This document shows, piece by piece, positions 1 to 6,320 of a DNA stretch of 64,000 bases. The DNA comes from a virus. Under the pieces are notes generated by a model. That model did no database searches. It saw nothing but the letters and a program-made list of their open reading frames with translations, and had not been told where the DNA came from. The stretch is taken from positions 1 through 64,000 of IMG/VR virus record IMGVR_UViG_3300009155_000050. The stretch is one strand, 5' to 3'. Within the stretch, counting starts at the first letter, position 1. Each line of letters starts with the position of its first letter. Both the position numbers and the translations under genes were made by a program.

Positions 1-90
1 ACGACGGAAATTCACAGAGCACTAGCCGACGTCCTCGGCAGTGAAGCGTCCTGGAAGTTGTCACAATTCTGTGCCAATGCCGAGCAATAA
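1..90 (+). CDS. C-terminal fragment of a gene entering from the left edge
   Basis: An open frame runs from the first base to a TAA at 88-90 and encodes 29 residues ending SQFCANAEQ. No start lies in the window and no family can be assigned from the tail alone. It reads in the same direction as the small gene at 220. It could be a chance open frame; the only support is that it is open to the edge. Confidence 0.35.
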   Translation, partial: TTEIHRALADVLGSEASWKLSQFCANAEQ

Positions 91-153
91 CAGGTGATGC
101 CCCTCCGCCGCGCTGCGGGGGGGATTTCCCCCGGCGCCGGGGGCTGTCATAAT
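58..153 (+). promoter_or_regulatory. Plus-oriented copies of the left-arm spacer element
   Basis: Two copies of the core are seen in plus orientation, TTGTCACAATT at 58-68 and CTGTCATAAT at 144-153. A G-run/C-run hairpin (GGGGGGATTTCCCCC) lies between them near 116-132. Everywhere else in the left arm this element is on the minus strand ahead of minus-strand genes. Here it is on the plus strand ahead of a plus-strand gene, so its orientation follows the gene it precedes. Confidence 0.5.
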
Positions 154-219
154 AAAGCGGGGCCGGGGGGGAGCGAGCTGACGACCGGCAAGCCGCCCCC
201 AGCCACAAGGAGAAGACTG

Positions 220-450
220 ATGTTCGATTACGCCAGTGATAAAGTCAGAATCTTCAGAAAGCCAGTGGAATGGGAAGGTCTCAGTTTCCGCATCGTGCAA
301 GTATCTTACCCGAATGGTGTAATAAGTGAACGCGTGCATGGCAACACTTCTGACGCCATGAAAGCCCTCCAGGAGGATGAAGACCTTGAAGAATACTTGT
401 GCAAAGCGTATAGGCACTTGTTGCCTTCCAACCCATGGGGCACCAACTAA
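220..450 (+). CDS. Small hypothetical protein, 76 aa
   Basis: The start is fixed by AAGGAG seven bases before ATG 220. Longer readings upstream run through the GC-rich hairpin and are not credible. The product begins MFDYASDKVRIF and has a mixed beta-rich first half and an acidic helix-like stretch (EDEDLEEYLCKAY). I do not recognise the family. Its short size, strong ribosome site and the spacer element before it match the other early-arm genes, but it is one of the few on the plus strand. Confidence 0.7.
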   Translation: MFDYASDKVRIFRKPVEWEGLSFRIVQVSYPNGVISERVHGNTSDAMKALQEDEDLEEYLCKAYRHLLPSNPWGTN

Positions 451-483
451 CCACCACAAGACCCTGGACTAAACGAACAATGT

Positions 484-508
484 GGAATGGGTGAACTCCA
501 CCCATTCC
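484..508. terminator. Hairpin between convergent genes
   Basis: Perfect 10-bp stem GGAATGGGTG/CACCCATTCC with a 5-nt loop (AACTC). It lies between the plus gene ending at 450 and the minus gene ending at 511, the usual place for a two-way terminator. There is no clear U-tract on either strand, so it may stop transcription weakly or act as a 3'-end stabiliser. Confidence 0.5.
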
Positions 509-510
509 CA

Positions 511-885
511 TTAGATTACAATAAGACGACGACCCCTACTAATTATTTCAGAAAATACCATCCCATCGAGATTCTCAGCACACTCACCATCGCGAACCCA
601 ATAAGGTACAACCTTCGGATTAAAAGACAATATATTCTGATTATCTCGTGTTTCCAAGGAGGAACTATCGCCCACCTCAACCCGCTCACAATCAATCCAA
701 GCACACACCGTCTTATCCTCGCCAGCAAAAATCTTATCTGCCACTCGACGACGATTCTTCAAACGACAACCGAACATCCTTAAACACACCGCATCTGGAT
801 CGTAATACCGAACCACACCATTATCAATAACCTGCCACGTCTTAAAATTGGCACCACGCGCCAAATGAAACCGAACCTTAACCAT
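511..885 (-). CDS. Hypothetical protein, 124 aa
   Basis: The frame extends further upstream but then runs into the tRNA. ATG 885, with AAGG about 8 nt ahead, is the best start; an ATG at 894 sits directly against the same purine run. The product begins MVKVRFHLARGANFKTW and contains conserved-looking stretches (VRYYDPDAV, KTVCAWIDCE). I have an impression of similar short phage and bacterial hypothetical proteins but cannot name a family. The start lies 18 nt from the tRNA 3' end, so gene and tRNA are probably made from one transcript. Confidence 0.7.
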   Translation of the reverse strand: MVKVRFHLARGANFKTWQVIDNGVVRYYDPDAVCLRMFGCRLKNRRRVADKIFAGEDKTVCAWIDCERVEVGDSSSLETRDNQNILSFNPKVVPYWVRDGECAENLDGMVFSEIISRGRRLIVI

Positions 886-903
886 CCTTGACATCCTTTC
901 AAA

Positions 904-986
904 TCTCACCGATGGGACTCGAACCCATACGCCCTTTCGAGCAACGGATTTTAAGTCCGTTGTGGCTGCCATTACACCACGGTGAG
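904..986 (-). tRNA. tRNA-Leu (anticodon UAA)
   Basis: Read on the minus strand, the cloverleaf is complete. The acceptor stem is CTCACCG/CGGTGAG with discriminator A. The anticodon stem ACGGA/TCCGT carries loop CTTAAAA (anticodon TAA). A long variable arm is present (class II, as expected for Leu), and the T-stem ATGGG/CCCAT has loop TTCGAGT. No CCA is encoded. It reads UUA and, by wobble, UUG codons. It is the only tRNA I can find in the window. Confidence 0.93.
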
Positions 987-997
987 CAATAACCTAT

Positions 998-1390
998 TTA
1001 CTCATAATGCCTCGGACCAACCGAGGGCTGAGGAATCTCCTGGCCACAATAAACCCAATACCTACTCGGACCATCATCCTCAGGAAAGAAATCCGCATCC
1101 AAGCCGCGAGCATCCAACCACTCCAACTGCCGTAAACACCCCTCACCATACTCAGTGCGAGCTTGGGCCTCCAACTCAGCAGCCAACTCCTTCACGCGCT
1201 CCTTGGCTTGCAAAGCCGCTTCCTCGTTATTAAATACCGCGTACTTCAGCACGTCAGTATCATGTCCCCACCAGCCCCCTTCTTCCGGGCCTCCATAATA
1301 GGAGCTATCCTCCATGAGGACCACATACCACTTCTCCGACGGCTTGCTGTCCTTGATCACCGCATCAAACGCAGCTTCCAAGTAAGACAT
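998..1390 (-). CDS. Conserved hypothetical protein with YGGPEEGGWW motif, 130 aa
   Basis: The start at 1390 has AGGAGG six bases upstream; a longer frame runs through the spacer repeat and is rejected. The N-terminal half carries KWYVVLMEDSSYYGGPEEGGWW. I recognise this motif from uncharacterised small phage and bacterial proteins. A charged helix follows (residues about 70-95, KERVKELAAELEAQA), then an acidic C-terminus. No catalytic motif is evident. It is followed on the same strand by the tRNA. Confidence 0.8.
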   Translation of the reverse strand: MSYLEAAFDAVIKDSKPSEKWYVVLMEDSSYYGGPEEGGWWGHDTDVLKYAVFNNEEAALQAKERVKELAAELEAQARTEYGEGCLRQLEWLDARGLDADFFPEDDGPSRYWVYCGQEIPQPSVGPRHYE

Positions 1391-1450
1391 CCCAGACCTC
1401 CTAACGTTAGCTTTCCGTCCCCATCGAGCTGTGACAGCCCGACTACCTTG

Positions 1451-1498
1451 GTTACACCAAATTATGACAATAGAAGCCAGATGAAGAAATCCCCCCTC
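1451..1498 (-). repeat. Early-arm spacer unit
   Basis: The minus strand reads GGGGGGATTTCTTC, then TGTCATAATTTGGTGTAACC. The C-rich partner of the hairpin is lost here. A second partial core, GCTGTCACAGC, lies at 1432-1442. The unit separates the genes that end at 1501 and start at 1390. Confidence 0.7.
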
Positions 1499-1500
1499 CA

Positions 1501-1668
1501 CTATTGCTCGTATGGGTCGTAGAGTCTCCACTGGCCGGCCAAGCCATCCTTAATGATCTTGCTGCCACACGCGCCGCTGTCGATTTGGTCAGCAATCGAC
1601 CTGAGCATGGCCGACAGCTTCTCGGTGTCAGTTAACTGCACAGACATGTCAAATTCTAGCTCGATCAT
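1501..1668 (-). CDS. Small hypothetical protein, 55 aa
   Basis: ATG 1668 follows AAGGAGG by about 5 nt, and the frame runs to TAG 1501-1503. The product begins MIELEFDMSVQLTDTEKL and ends RLYDPYEQ. It is acidic, with a predicted amphipathic helix (TEKLSAMLRSIADQI). The gene fills the space between two spacer units exactly, which is the main support beyond its ribosome site. No family is recognised. Confidence 0.75.
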   Translation of the reverse strand: MIELEFDMSVQLTDTEKLSAMLRSIADQIDSGACGSKIIKDGLAGQWRLYDPYEQ

Positions 1669-1690
1669 TTTGGCCTCCTTGGTTATTGGT

Positions 1691-1743
1691 CGGTTACATT
1701 ATTTTGTGGCAGTAGAAGGTGGGGGAAGAAATCCCCCCCACCC
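1691..1743 (-). repeat. Early-arm spacer unit
   Basis: The minus strand has a hairpin of G- and C-runs around ATTTCTT, then TGCCACAAAATAATGTAACC and the Shine-Dalgarno of the gene starting at 1668. The TAATGTAACCGACC half matches the unit at 2868 almost base for base. Confidence 0.8.
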
Positions 1744-1755
1744 GTTTGCGTTCGA

Positions 1756-1938
1756 TTAAAGTTCAGGGCAAGGCTGTTCCGGTCCGGCATAAAATGGGTT
1801 ACGTACAAAGGTGTCATAAGGGGTGGTGAGCCAACAGCGATCAGGATGTTGGTCACCTACGCCACGAGCGTAATCATGAATTAGCTCGCTAAACGTAGGT
1901 GTGAAGAAATCATAATAAGATGAGGGTTCACCGTACAT
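1756..1938 (-). CDS. Small hypothetical protein, 60 aa
   Basis: ATG 1938 lies six bases after AAGGAG; the in-frame ATG at 1944 is too close to that site. The product is rich in aromatic and proline residues (MYGEPSSYYDFF, PFYAGPEQPCPEL). The start overlaps the end of the upstream gene by 11 nt, so the two are probably translationally coupled. The family is unknown. Confidence 0.7.
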   Translation of the reverse strand: MYGEPSSYYDFFTPTFSELIHDYARGVGDQHPDRCWLTTPYDTFVRNPFYAGPEQPCPEL

Positions 1939-2209
1939 TACCATCTCCTTCTTCTAAATTTAACCTAGGCAATTCTTCCAAATCGCAATCATGATTCCAC
2001 CTCAAATAATGGGTCGAATTTTGAACCGCTTCGAACTCCACCAAGTCTAGATCCAGTTCTACTGGGTCTAACCCGTCCACGAACTCATAATAGTCGAGCT
2101 CGACATTATCGACATTACGACGATGTTCGATCCAGTGGATACGAACTTGGCGGTCTTGACCGCCAACGTTAAACGTACTGACACAGTCACGATAACGCCA
2201 CACAGCCAT
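1928..2209 (-). CDS. Acidic hypothetical protein, 93 aa
   Basis: ATG 2209 follows an AAGGGA site by about 9 nt. Residues about 35-75 are strongly acidic (ELDYYEFVDGLDPVELDLDLVEFE). Many small early phage proteins that bind host enzymes are acidic, but nothing here names a target. It overlaps the next gene downstream by 11 nt. Confidence 0.7.
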   Translation of the reverse strand: MAVWRYRDCVSTFNVGGQDRQVRIHWIEHRRNVDNVELDYYEFVDGLDPVELDLDLVEFEAVQNSTHYLRWNHDCDLEELPRLNLEEGDGNVR

Positions 2210-2243
2210 AGCTAATATCCCTTTCTATGACCCACAAGCCCCA

Positions 2244-2265
2244 CCACAACAAATTGTGGCAGGGT
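2244..2265 (-). repeat. Early-arm spacer unit, hairpin variant
   Basis: The core CTGCCACAATTTG is here part of its own small hairpin, CCACAA-CAAA-TTGTGG (2244-2259). The usual G-run/C-run hairpin is absent. Confidence 0.6.
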
Positions 2266-2287
2266 CCCATGAATAGGATAATCACCC

Positions 2288-2488
2288 CTAGATAAAATTA
2301 TCCTCTGACTCGTACCCATCAAACCACCTTCCGCGCTCAGCAGTCAGAGCCACAGCCCAGGACTCCGACGCAGTCCTGGAACTTGTCTGCGGATCCTTGC
2401 AGTGAGTCTGCGCCTCCTCTAGGCTCAAACCCGTAGCGATCGATTCCCGGCTGCCGTTTTCAAAAAAACGCGTAATACTGTAAGTCAT
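2288..2488 (-). CDS. Small LSLEEAQxHC-family protein, 66 aa (copy 1)
   Basis: ATG 2488 is preceded by GGGAG at 7 nt. The sequence holds LSLEEAQTHCKDPQTSSRTA followed by WFDGYESE. I know this pattern from small uncharacterised phage and actinobacterial proteins. A second copy lies at 6559-6765 and shares LSLEEAQ, HC, DP/NPxTSS and the DGYE tail, so the two are paralogues. Function is unknown. Confidence 0.8.
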   Translation of the reverse strand: MTYSITRFFENGSRESIATGLSLEEAQTHCKDPQTSSRTASESWAVALTAERGRWFDGYESEDNFI

Positions 2489-2520
2489 TGTCGCACTCCC
2501 TGACACCAATTTCACCACCA

Positions 2521-2560
2521 GTAAATTGTGACAGTCTGCCAAATAGGGAGAAATCCCCCC
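2521..2560 (-). repeat. Early-arm spacer unit
   Basis: The minus strand reads GGGGGGGATTTCTCCC, then CTGTCACAATTTACTGGTGG ahead of the gene starting at 2488. The upstream gene's TAG immediately abuts the G-run. Confidence 0.8.
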
Positions 2561-2845
2561 CTACACAAACTTTCGTGTGATCTTGATGTCAACCTGTACG
2601 ATTGCCCAGTCACGCTGGTGACTATATGCCAGCCTAGCTTGTTTCTCTAATGCTTCCTCATGGTCGAAAGCCCTTTCGAAGGAACACCAGAGCCCGTCGG
2701 CAAAATAGCCGACCTCGAAAAAAATCCTGTGTTCCTCTTGAATGTAATCAATGATCTTCCCCTGATTGGCTCCCGGCGTGGGGAGCTCGACCGTGGGTGG
2801 GCGTCCAAATTTCCCGCCCCAAAGGATGCCTTTTTTGAATTCCAT
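2561..2845 (-). CDS. Hypothetical protein, 94 aa
   Basis: ATG 2845 follows AAGGAG by six bases; upstream extensions pass through the spacer unit and are discarded. The product begins MEFKKGILWGGKFGRPP. It has an aromatic, beta-like middle (HRIFFEVGYFADGLW) and a charged helix (EEALEKQARLAY). I do not recognise the family. Confidence 0.75.
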   Translation of the reverse strand: MEFKKGILWGGKFGRPPTVELPTPGANQGKIIDYIQEEHRIFFEVGYFADGLWCSFERAFDHEEALEKQARLAYSHQRDWAIVQVDIKITRKFV

Positions 2846-2867
2846 CGTCGTCTCCTTGGTTTGAGGT

Positions 2868-2918
2868 CGGTTACATAATTCTGTGGCAGCCAAAGGCGAG
2901 GGGAGAAAAATCCCCCTA
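2868..2918 (-). repeat. Early-arm spacer unit
   Basis: The minus strand reads GGGGGATTTTTCTCCCC, a short CGCCTTTGG joint, then TGCCACAGAATTATGTAACC. The same joint (CGCCTTTG) occurs in the unit at 3221, showing that the similarity extends beyond the hairpin and core. Confidence 0.8.
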
Positions 2919-3182
2919 CTCTGGCACTTCTGGGAATTCGACAAGCTGATGGATCTGGAGCAACAATTCTTGACTCTCTGGTTCAGAAAGCCCAACAGCA
3001 CTCTCCACAACAAGATCTCGACCATCTATTTCAGTATCGAACGTGAGAGCCCAAGGGGCAGCGGACCCAACTCTGGCGCCAGACAAAACCCACCGGTGCC
3101 ACTCGTCGTCGATTGTCTCGACAAACTTGATGATTGGTTGAGCTTGTACCATATTCGCAATTTCCGCAATTTGGTCTAGCAT
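2916..3182 (-). CDS. Hypothetical protein, 88 aa
   Basis: The start at 3182 has CGGAG at 7 nt. The product begins MLDQIAEIANMVQAQP, is acidic overall, and contains DDEWHRWVLSGARVG, a short beta-like segment. Its stop overlaps the beginning of the spacer unit. No family is recognised. Confidence 0.7.
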   Translation of the reverse strand: MLDQIAEIANMVQAQPIIKFVETIDDEWHRWVLSGARVGSAAPWALTFDTEIDGRDLVVESAVGLSEPESQELLLQIHQLVEFPEVPE

Positions 3183-3220
3183 TCCGTTTCTCCGTGTGTC
3201 ATTCGTCCCGTCACTCCCTC

Positions 3221-3258
3221 CTGTGACAGTCAAAGGCGGGGAGAGAAATCCCCCCACC
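3221..3258 (-). repeat. Early-arm spacer unit
   Basis: The minus strand reads GGGGGGATTTCTCTCCCC, CGCCTTTGA, then CTGTCACAGGAGGGAGTGAC. The second half of the core is diverged, so the invariant part is CTGTCACA. Confidence 0.75.
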
Positions 3259-3272
3259 AACATGCCTGTCCA

Positions 3273-3563
3273 CTATTCTATCGGGACCACCTTCACTACC
3301 ACGCTTCCCTTTGGGGTCTTAGGGCAGTCCAGACGCGATGGCATCAGGCCAAGGTATTTGTCCCACCATTCTGTGATGGCAACGTTGTTGTATTTTTCGC
3401 CGCCGGTTTTTCGCACACTCAACACCCTCTCACCTCCGTCGGTGAGACACGTAAGGTTGATGCCCTTACCATTTGGCGTGCGGCATGCCCGACCGATCTC
3501 CATGATTTCCCACTCTGCCATCGGGCCCACGATCCAAGGTTTGATGAACTCACGATATCTCAT
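3273..3563 (-). CDS. Hypothetical protein, 96 aa
   Basis: ATG 3563 follows GGAGG at 5 nt. The product begins MRYREFIKPWIVGPMAEW and is basic and tryptophan-containing. The core around residues 20-75 (GRACRTPNGKGINLTCLTDGG ... YNNVAITEWWDKY) looks like a small globular beta domain. No family or catalytic residues can be named. Confidence 0.75.
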   Translation of the reverse strand: MRYREFIKPWIVGPMAEWEIMEIGRACRTPNGKGINLTCLTDGGERVLSVRKTGGEKYNNVAITEWWDKYLGLMPSRLDCPKTPKGSVVVKVVPIE

Positions 3564-3599
3564 CTTAGCCTCCGCGGTTACTGGGAATCAAACTGCATC

Positions 3600-3634
3600 A
3601 AATTGTGACAGACATAACGACAGGGGAAAACCCA
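3600..3634 (-). repeat. Early-arm spacer unit
   Basis: CTGTCACAATTTGATGCAG on the minus strand with a short GGGTTTTCCCC hairpin. It is the left boundary of the minus-strand block; a plus-strand gene begins at 3695. Confidence 0.7.
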
Positions 3635-3694
3635 TTATCCCACATCAACTGCGCTGTCACAAACAATCGAGGTGATCCAACACAAGGAGATCAA

Positions 3695-3850
3695 ATGAGC
3701 TGCCCGCATTGCAAATACGAGTATAGTTTCTTCTTTGACGTTCAATTTCACGCCAAAGATTGCCCGGAGGCACCCAAGTGGCCAGAGAAATTCGCAGTAG
3801 CACCTAAGGTGCCACAAGACGCCCACAACAACCTACCCCAAAGGAGCTAA
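3695..3850 (+). CDS. Small putative zinc-binding protein, 51 aa
   Basis: ATG 3695 has AAGGAG at 5 nt. The product begins MSCPHCKYEYSFFF. A CxxC pair (residues 3 and 6) is followed by an H and C near residues 20-25 (FHAKDCPE), so a CCHC zinc site is possible. The C-terminal half is proline-rich and probably disordered. It is followed by the next gene with a 1-base gap, so the two are an operon. Confidence 0.7.
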   Translation: MSCPHCKYEYSFFFDVQFHAKDCPEAPKWPEKFAVAPKVPQDAHNNLPQRS

Positions 3851-3851
3851 C

Positions 3852-4151
3852 ATGCATTTCGATGACATAGTAAGTAGCACCGGCGACCATCAAGTTATCC
3901 TCTCATATGACGGAGAAGGATTAAATGGAGACTATGGCGAAGCAGACAATGACCAACCACTCGTCCGCTATACCATCTACTACAAAGACGAGCCAATTCA
4001 AGACGGATCAGCGTGCACTAGCTACAGTTGGCACACAGACCGAGACACCCTAACACGCGTCGCTAATAAGATCCTAGAGATCGTAGTGGCGGAGAATGTA
4101 ACCGACCGCATATCTCACAGCGCCAACCAACAGCTCTGGGCCGCCTCGTAA
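3852..4151 (+). CDS. Hypothetical protein, 99 aa
   Basis: ATG 3852 is preceded by AAGGAG at 5 nt, directly after the stop of the zinc-binding gene. The product begins MHFDDIVSSTGDHQVIL and is acidic, with an aromatic beta-rich centre (VRYTIYYKDEP) and a C-terminal helix (VANKILEIVVAENV). No family is recognised. Confidence 0.75.
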   Translation: MHFDDIVSSTGDHQVILSYDGEGLNGDYGEADNDQPLVRYTIYYKDEPIQDGSACTSYSWHTDRDTLTRVANKILEIVVAENVTDRISHSANQQLWAAS

Positions 4152-4202
4152 CCAACAGCTCTGGAAAAGTCCCAGGCTTTCCACTCTTCGCTTAACAAAA
4201 AC

Positions 4203-4228
4203 GGTGGTGGAGTAATTACTCTACCACC
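4203..4228. terminator. 26-nt near-perfect palindrome after the plus-strand pair
   Basis: GGTGGTGGAGTAA/TTACTCTACCACC: 12 of 13 base pairs are Watson-Crick and one is G-T, with no loop. It sits between the genes at 3852 and 4276. With no U-tract after it, an operator or a cruciform-forming site is as likely as a terminator. Confidence 0.5.
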
Positions 4229-4275
4229 CGGCTGATGCCAAAATGAAACGGACACGACTTAACCACAGGAGCAAT

Positions 4276-4575
4276 ATGAGCGCACCATTCAAAAAAGAAT
4301 TCAATGTAAATGGCCGACATATCACTACGGTTGTGATGGATGAACCAGATTTTGTCACCCTATGCGATGGCCTCGTCGGCATTTTCGATAGGCGAAACGA
4401 AGCAAGAACAGGACCAGACCAAATTGCTCTTTTAAAAAGAGAAAAACACATCCCATTAATTATGAAGGGCGAATTGACCAAACATATTTTCGAAAACTTC
4501 GACATTGCAACCGATTACGCTAGTTTTATTGTCCGCGGCCATGGAATGCATATATTTAATTCCCTCATCCAGTAG
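4276..4575 (+). CDS. Hypothetical protein, 99 aa
   Basis: ATG 4276 follows AGGAG at 4 nt and is preferred over an upstream ATG with no ribosome site. The product begins MSAPFKKEFNVNGRHITT and reads as a small alpha/beta domain (TTVVMDEPDFVTLCDGLVGIFD), then a basic middle (LLKREKHIPLIM). Function is unknown. Confidence 0.75.
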   Translation: MSAPFKKEFNVNGRHITTVVMDEPDFVTLCDGLVGIFDRRNEARTGPDQIALLKREKHIPLIMKGELTKHIFENFDIATDYASFIVRGHGMHIFNSLIQ

Positions 4576-4585
4576 CATACTACAT

Positions 4586-4602
4586 GTTCCAGAGAGGAAA
4601 CA
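4586..4602 (+). repeat. GTTCCAC/AGGAAACA 17-mer, copy 1
   Basis: GTTCCAGAGAGGAAACA, 11 nt after the stop of the plus gene ending at 4575. TTCC and GGAA can pair around a 5-nt loop. Sister copies are at 12534, 13556, 14428 and 15928. Confidence 0.6.
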
Positions 4603-4603
4603 C

Positions 4604-4631
4604 GCTGGGCGGGGAGAAATCCTCGCCCAGC
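4604..4631 (+). terminator. 12-bp hairpin with GAAA tetraloop
   Basis: GCTGGGCG and CGCCCAGC pair, continue through GGGA/TCCT (one G-T), and close on a GAAA loop. This GNRA-type loop is the same GGGA-GAAA-TCCC unit seen in the spacer repeats, here on the coding strand. It ends the plus transcript, followed by TCCTTATATATATG. Confidence 0.65.
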
Positions 4632-4654
4632 ATCCTTATATATATGAATAAAAA

Positions 4655-4680
4655 GGGAGGCAGCCTCTCGGCTGCCTCCC
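4655..4680 (-). terminator. Rho-independent terminator of the gene at 4687
   Basis: Perfect 11-bp stem (GGGAGGCAGCC/GGCTGCCTCCC) with a TCTC loop. On the minus strand it starts 7 nt after the stop codon and is followed by a TTTTT tract. Confidence 0.85.
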
Positions 4681-4686
4681 CATCAA

Positions 4687-4971
4687 TTACACATCATATT
4701 GCTTGCCACACGCTTCACACCAGATCTCCTCACCATCCCCCAACTGTGCCGGGCATTCTGAACATAACCCGCGTGTATTCCTATTCTTCTCAATTGTACG
4801 TTTCGCCTGGCTTACAACCCATTTAATGTAAGCTTCCTCAAACTCAGGCATCATATTATGCAACAGCATAATCTCATTGAAAATAATTTCAAAGGGCGCG
4901 TTTTGACGCACTAATACCAACAATCGCTCTGCACGAGTTTTCAACTTCGAGTAAGATTCATCAGTATCCAT
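4687..4971 (-). CDS. Small protein with C-terminal zinc ribbon, 94 aa
   Basis: ATG 4971 has GGAG at 8 nt. Residues 1-65 are helical and charged (MDTDESYSKLKTRAERLL ... AKRTIEKN). The tail has CSEC and CEAC pairs separated by 14 residues, a classic four-cysteine zinc ribbon. Such ribbons commonly bind nucleic acid or RNA polymerase, but no specific role can be read here. The gene is flanked by a strong terminator and, upstream, by the long inverted repeat at 4988-5042. Confidence 0.8.
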   Translation of the reverse strand: MDTDESYSKLKTRAERLLVLVRQNAPFEIIFNEIMLLHNMMPEFEEAYIKWVVSQAKRTIEKNRNTRGLCSECPAQLGDGEEIWCEACGKQYDV

Positions 4972-4987
4972 TGTTCATCTCCAAAAA

Positions 4988-5042
4988 TGATGGGGTGCCA
5001 CACAGCTCCAATTGCTGACCTCTCAATTGTGGCACCCCATCA
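4988..5042 (-). repeat. 15-bp perfect inverted repeat containing a spacer core
   Basis: TGATGGGGTGCCACA (4988-5002) and TGTGGCACCCCATCA (5028-5042) pair perfectly around a 25-nt loop. The right arm includes the GTGCCACAATT form of the spacer core. It lies just before the ribosome site of the gene starting at 4971, so it could be a leader hairpin or an upstream terminator. Confidence 0.65.
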
Positions 5043-5261
5043 AAGCTCCAAGAATCTCTCAATTACTTGAATCTAGGTTTAGTGTTTAATACCAACGCAG
5101 TACGCACCTAACCTAGGGCTTGTAACAGACGGAGAGTCTGTTCGCGCCAACACCATCCCCCGATATAAGGCACAGGTGATTGCACCGAACAACGTAAGGC
5201 TCAGGGGCTATACCTCCAGCTCCACCCCACAAGTACAAGGTGGCTCGGCAACTGGGTGCCG
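5043..5261. other. Non-coding stretch, no gene seen
   Basis: No credible frame is present on either strand. A 7-bp stem with a 5-nt loop (AACAGAC-GGAGA-GTCTGTT, 5124-5142) and a small CGGCA/TGCCG hairpin near 5246-5261 are visible. A structured RNA is possible but cannot be identified. Confidence 0.4.
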
Positions 5262-5354
5262 TTACGCATCAAGCTCACGCAACTGTCGCAACAAATCAAA
5301 GCGACGCTTTACCCTAATCAACAAATCCGCAGTAATCGTACCATTTGCACACAA
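5262..5354 (-). CDS. Possible remnant or TTG-started small gene, 30 aa
   Basis: The frame continues unbroken past the stop of the gene at 5388-5738, with no intervening stop. From TTG 5354 it reads through TITADLLIRVKRRFDLL to a TAA. The helical, basic text looks like the real tail of a protein. There is no ribosome site and no ATG, so it may be the remnant of a gene cut off by the arrival of its neighbour. Confidence 0.3.
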   Translation of the reverse strand: MCANGTITADLLIRVKRRFDLLRQLRELDA

Positions 5355-5387
5355 AGCACTAAAGAAAGGGGTGCGAGAGATTCCCCA

Positions 5388-5738
5388 CTATTTGAGCCCA
5401 CCACACAACAACTCAGTAGCAGCAGCCTTATCGAAAGCTCTGCAACTGACCAAGTGACCAGTAGGGTAAATCTCCCTCATCACAAAACCCACCTTCGACA
5501 AGTCGGAGTAGATCGTGTGAATGGTGTCTTGATCTTTCACCTTCACCTTCAATTCAAGCCTGTTACGCCTGGCAATCTCATCCAGGCAATAATTGACCTC
5601 ATCGAGGTAATACGACGCGTTCTCTCCCTCAGGGTAGGCCTGCGCAGCCTCCATTGCGTCCTTTGCAGTGTACCACAACGCACTCCAGCTTTTCTTCTGG
5701 AGGTTCTTTTGGTATTCAGCGTGATTCATCACTTTCAT
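5388..5738 (-). CDS. Hypothetical protein, 116 aa
   Basis: ATG 5738 follows AAAGGAG at 8 nt; a longer reading enters the spacer unit. The product begins MKVMNHAEYQKNLQKKSW and is helical (WYTAKDAMEAAQAY ... YYLDEVNYCLDEIARRNRLELK), then has a beta-like C-terminus ending ELLCGGLK. No family is recognised. Confidence 0.75.
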   Translation of the reverse strand: MKVMNHAEYQKNLQKKSWSALWYTAKDAMEAAQAYPEGENASYYLDEVNYCLDEIARRNRLELKVKVKDQDTIHTIYSDLSKVGFVMREIYPTGHLVSCRAFDKAAATELLCGGLK

Positions 5739-5753
5739 CGCAAAATCTCCTTT

Positions 5754-5813
5754 GGTTACATCAAATTGTGACAGCCCAAACGACATGGGAGAATATATTT
5801 ATATCTCCTCGCC
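5754..5813 (-). repeat. Early-arm spacer unit
   Basis: The best-preserved core, CTGTCACAATTTGATGTAAC, runs straight into AAAGGAG of the next gene. The upstream hairpin is an A/T variant (GGAGA ... TCTCC around TATAAATATA). Confidence 0.8.
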
Positions 5814-6074
5814 TTCAAACCATTTCCTAACGAAAGTAAGATTGGGTTTAAAAGACTCATGCCAAATCCGTGGCACTTTAAAAATCGTGCCACTCTTCAA
5901 CGACGGAAAATAATGAGCCACCTCACCACCAACTCCATCAAAATAATAAACACACTGTATCGCTTTATCTATATCACTACGAAACACATCCTCACATTCA
6001 AACAAACCCTCAAAATCATCTTGCGAAACATTCGACATTGTTTCAACACACTTACCAGCAGTATCAGATGACAT
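5799..6074 (-). CDS. Acidic hypothetical protein, 91 aa
   Basis: ATG 6074 follows AAAGGGG. The product begins MSSDTAGKCVETMSNVSQ and is acidic in the first half (DDFEGLFECEDVFRSDID). The second half (HYFPSLKSGTIFKVPRIWHESF) could be a small beta domain. The family is unknown; it is the second gene of a pair with 6095-6301. Confidence 0.7.
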   Translation of the reverse strand: MSSDTAGKCVETMSNVSQDDFEGLFECEDVFRSDIDKAIQCVYYFDGVGGEVAHYFPSLKSGTIFKVPRIWHESFKPNLTFVRKWFEGEEI

Positions 6075-6094
6075 ATTAACCCCTTTCTAAGTGT

Positions 6095-6301
6095 TTACAT
6101 CCACCCAAACATGTTAGACATATCAGCCAAATCATACTTCTCTATCTCACGCTCCACCGCCTCCGCTGGCGTGAAGCTATCAGAAAAATAATTTTCAACA
6201 ACCCCATCAGCACCACCATCCTCAATGGTAATACCGACGCGACGCAAGTATTCAGCAGCAAACTGCTTACGCCACACCGACAACGATTGCTTCTTTATCA
6301 T
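6095..6301 (-). CDS. Small hypothetical protein, 68 aa
   Basis: ATG 6301 is preceded by GGAGGTGAGCG. The N-terminus is basic and helical (MIKKQSLSVWRKQFAAEYLRR) and the rest acidic, ending MSNMFGWM. No family is recognised. It is separated by 20 nt from the gene at 5799-6074, which it precedes in the same transcript. Confidence 0.7.
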   Translation of the reverse strand: MIKKQSLSVWRKQFAAEYLRRVGITIEDGGADGVVENYFSDSFTPAEAVEREIEKYDLADMSNMFGWM

Positions 6302-6320
6302 CGCTCACCTCCAAAAAAGG

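Noticed and set aside
5100-5160. Possible tRNA (stem AACAGA-CTCTCCG-TCTGTT on the minus strand)
   Set aside because: There is an anticodon-like stem with U33, but no T-arm TTCRANNC and no pairing acceptor stem.
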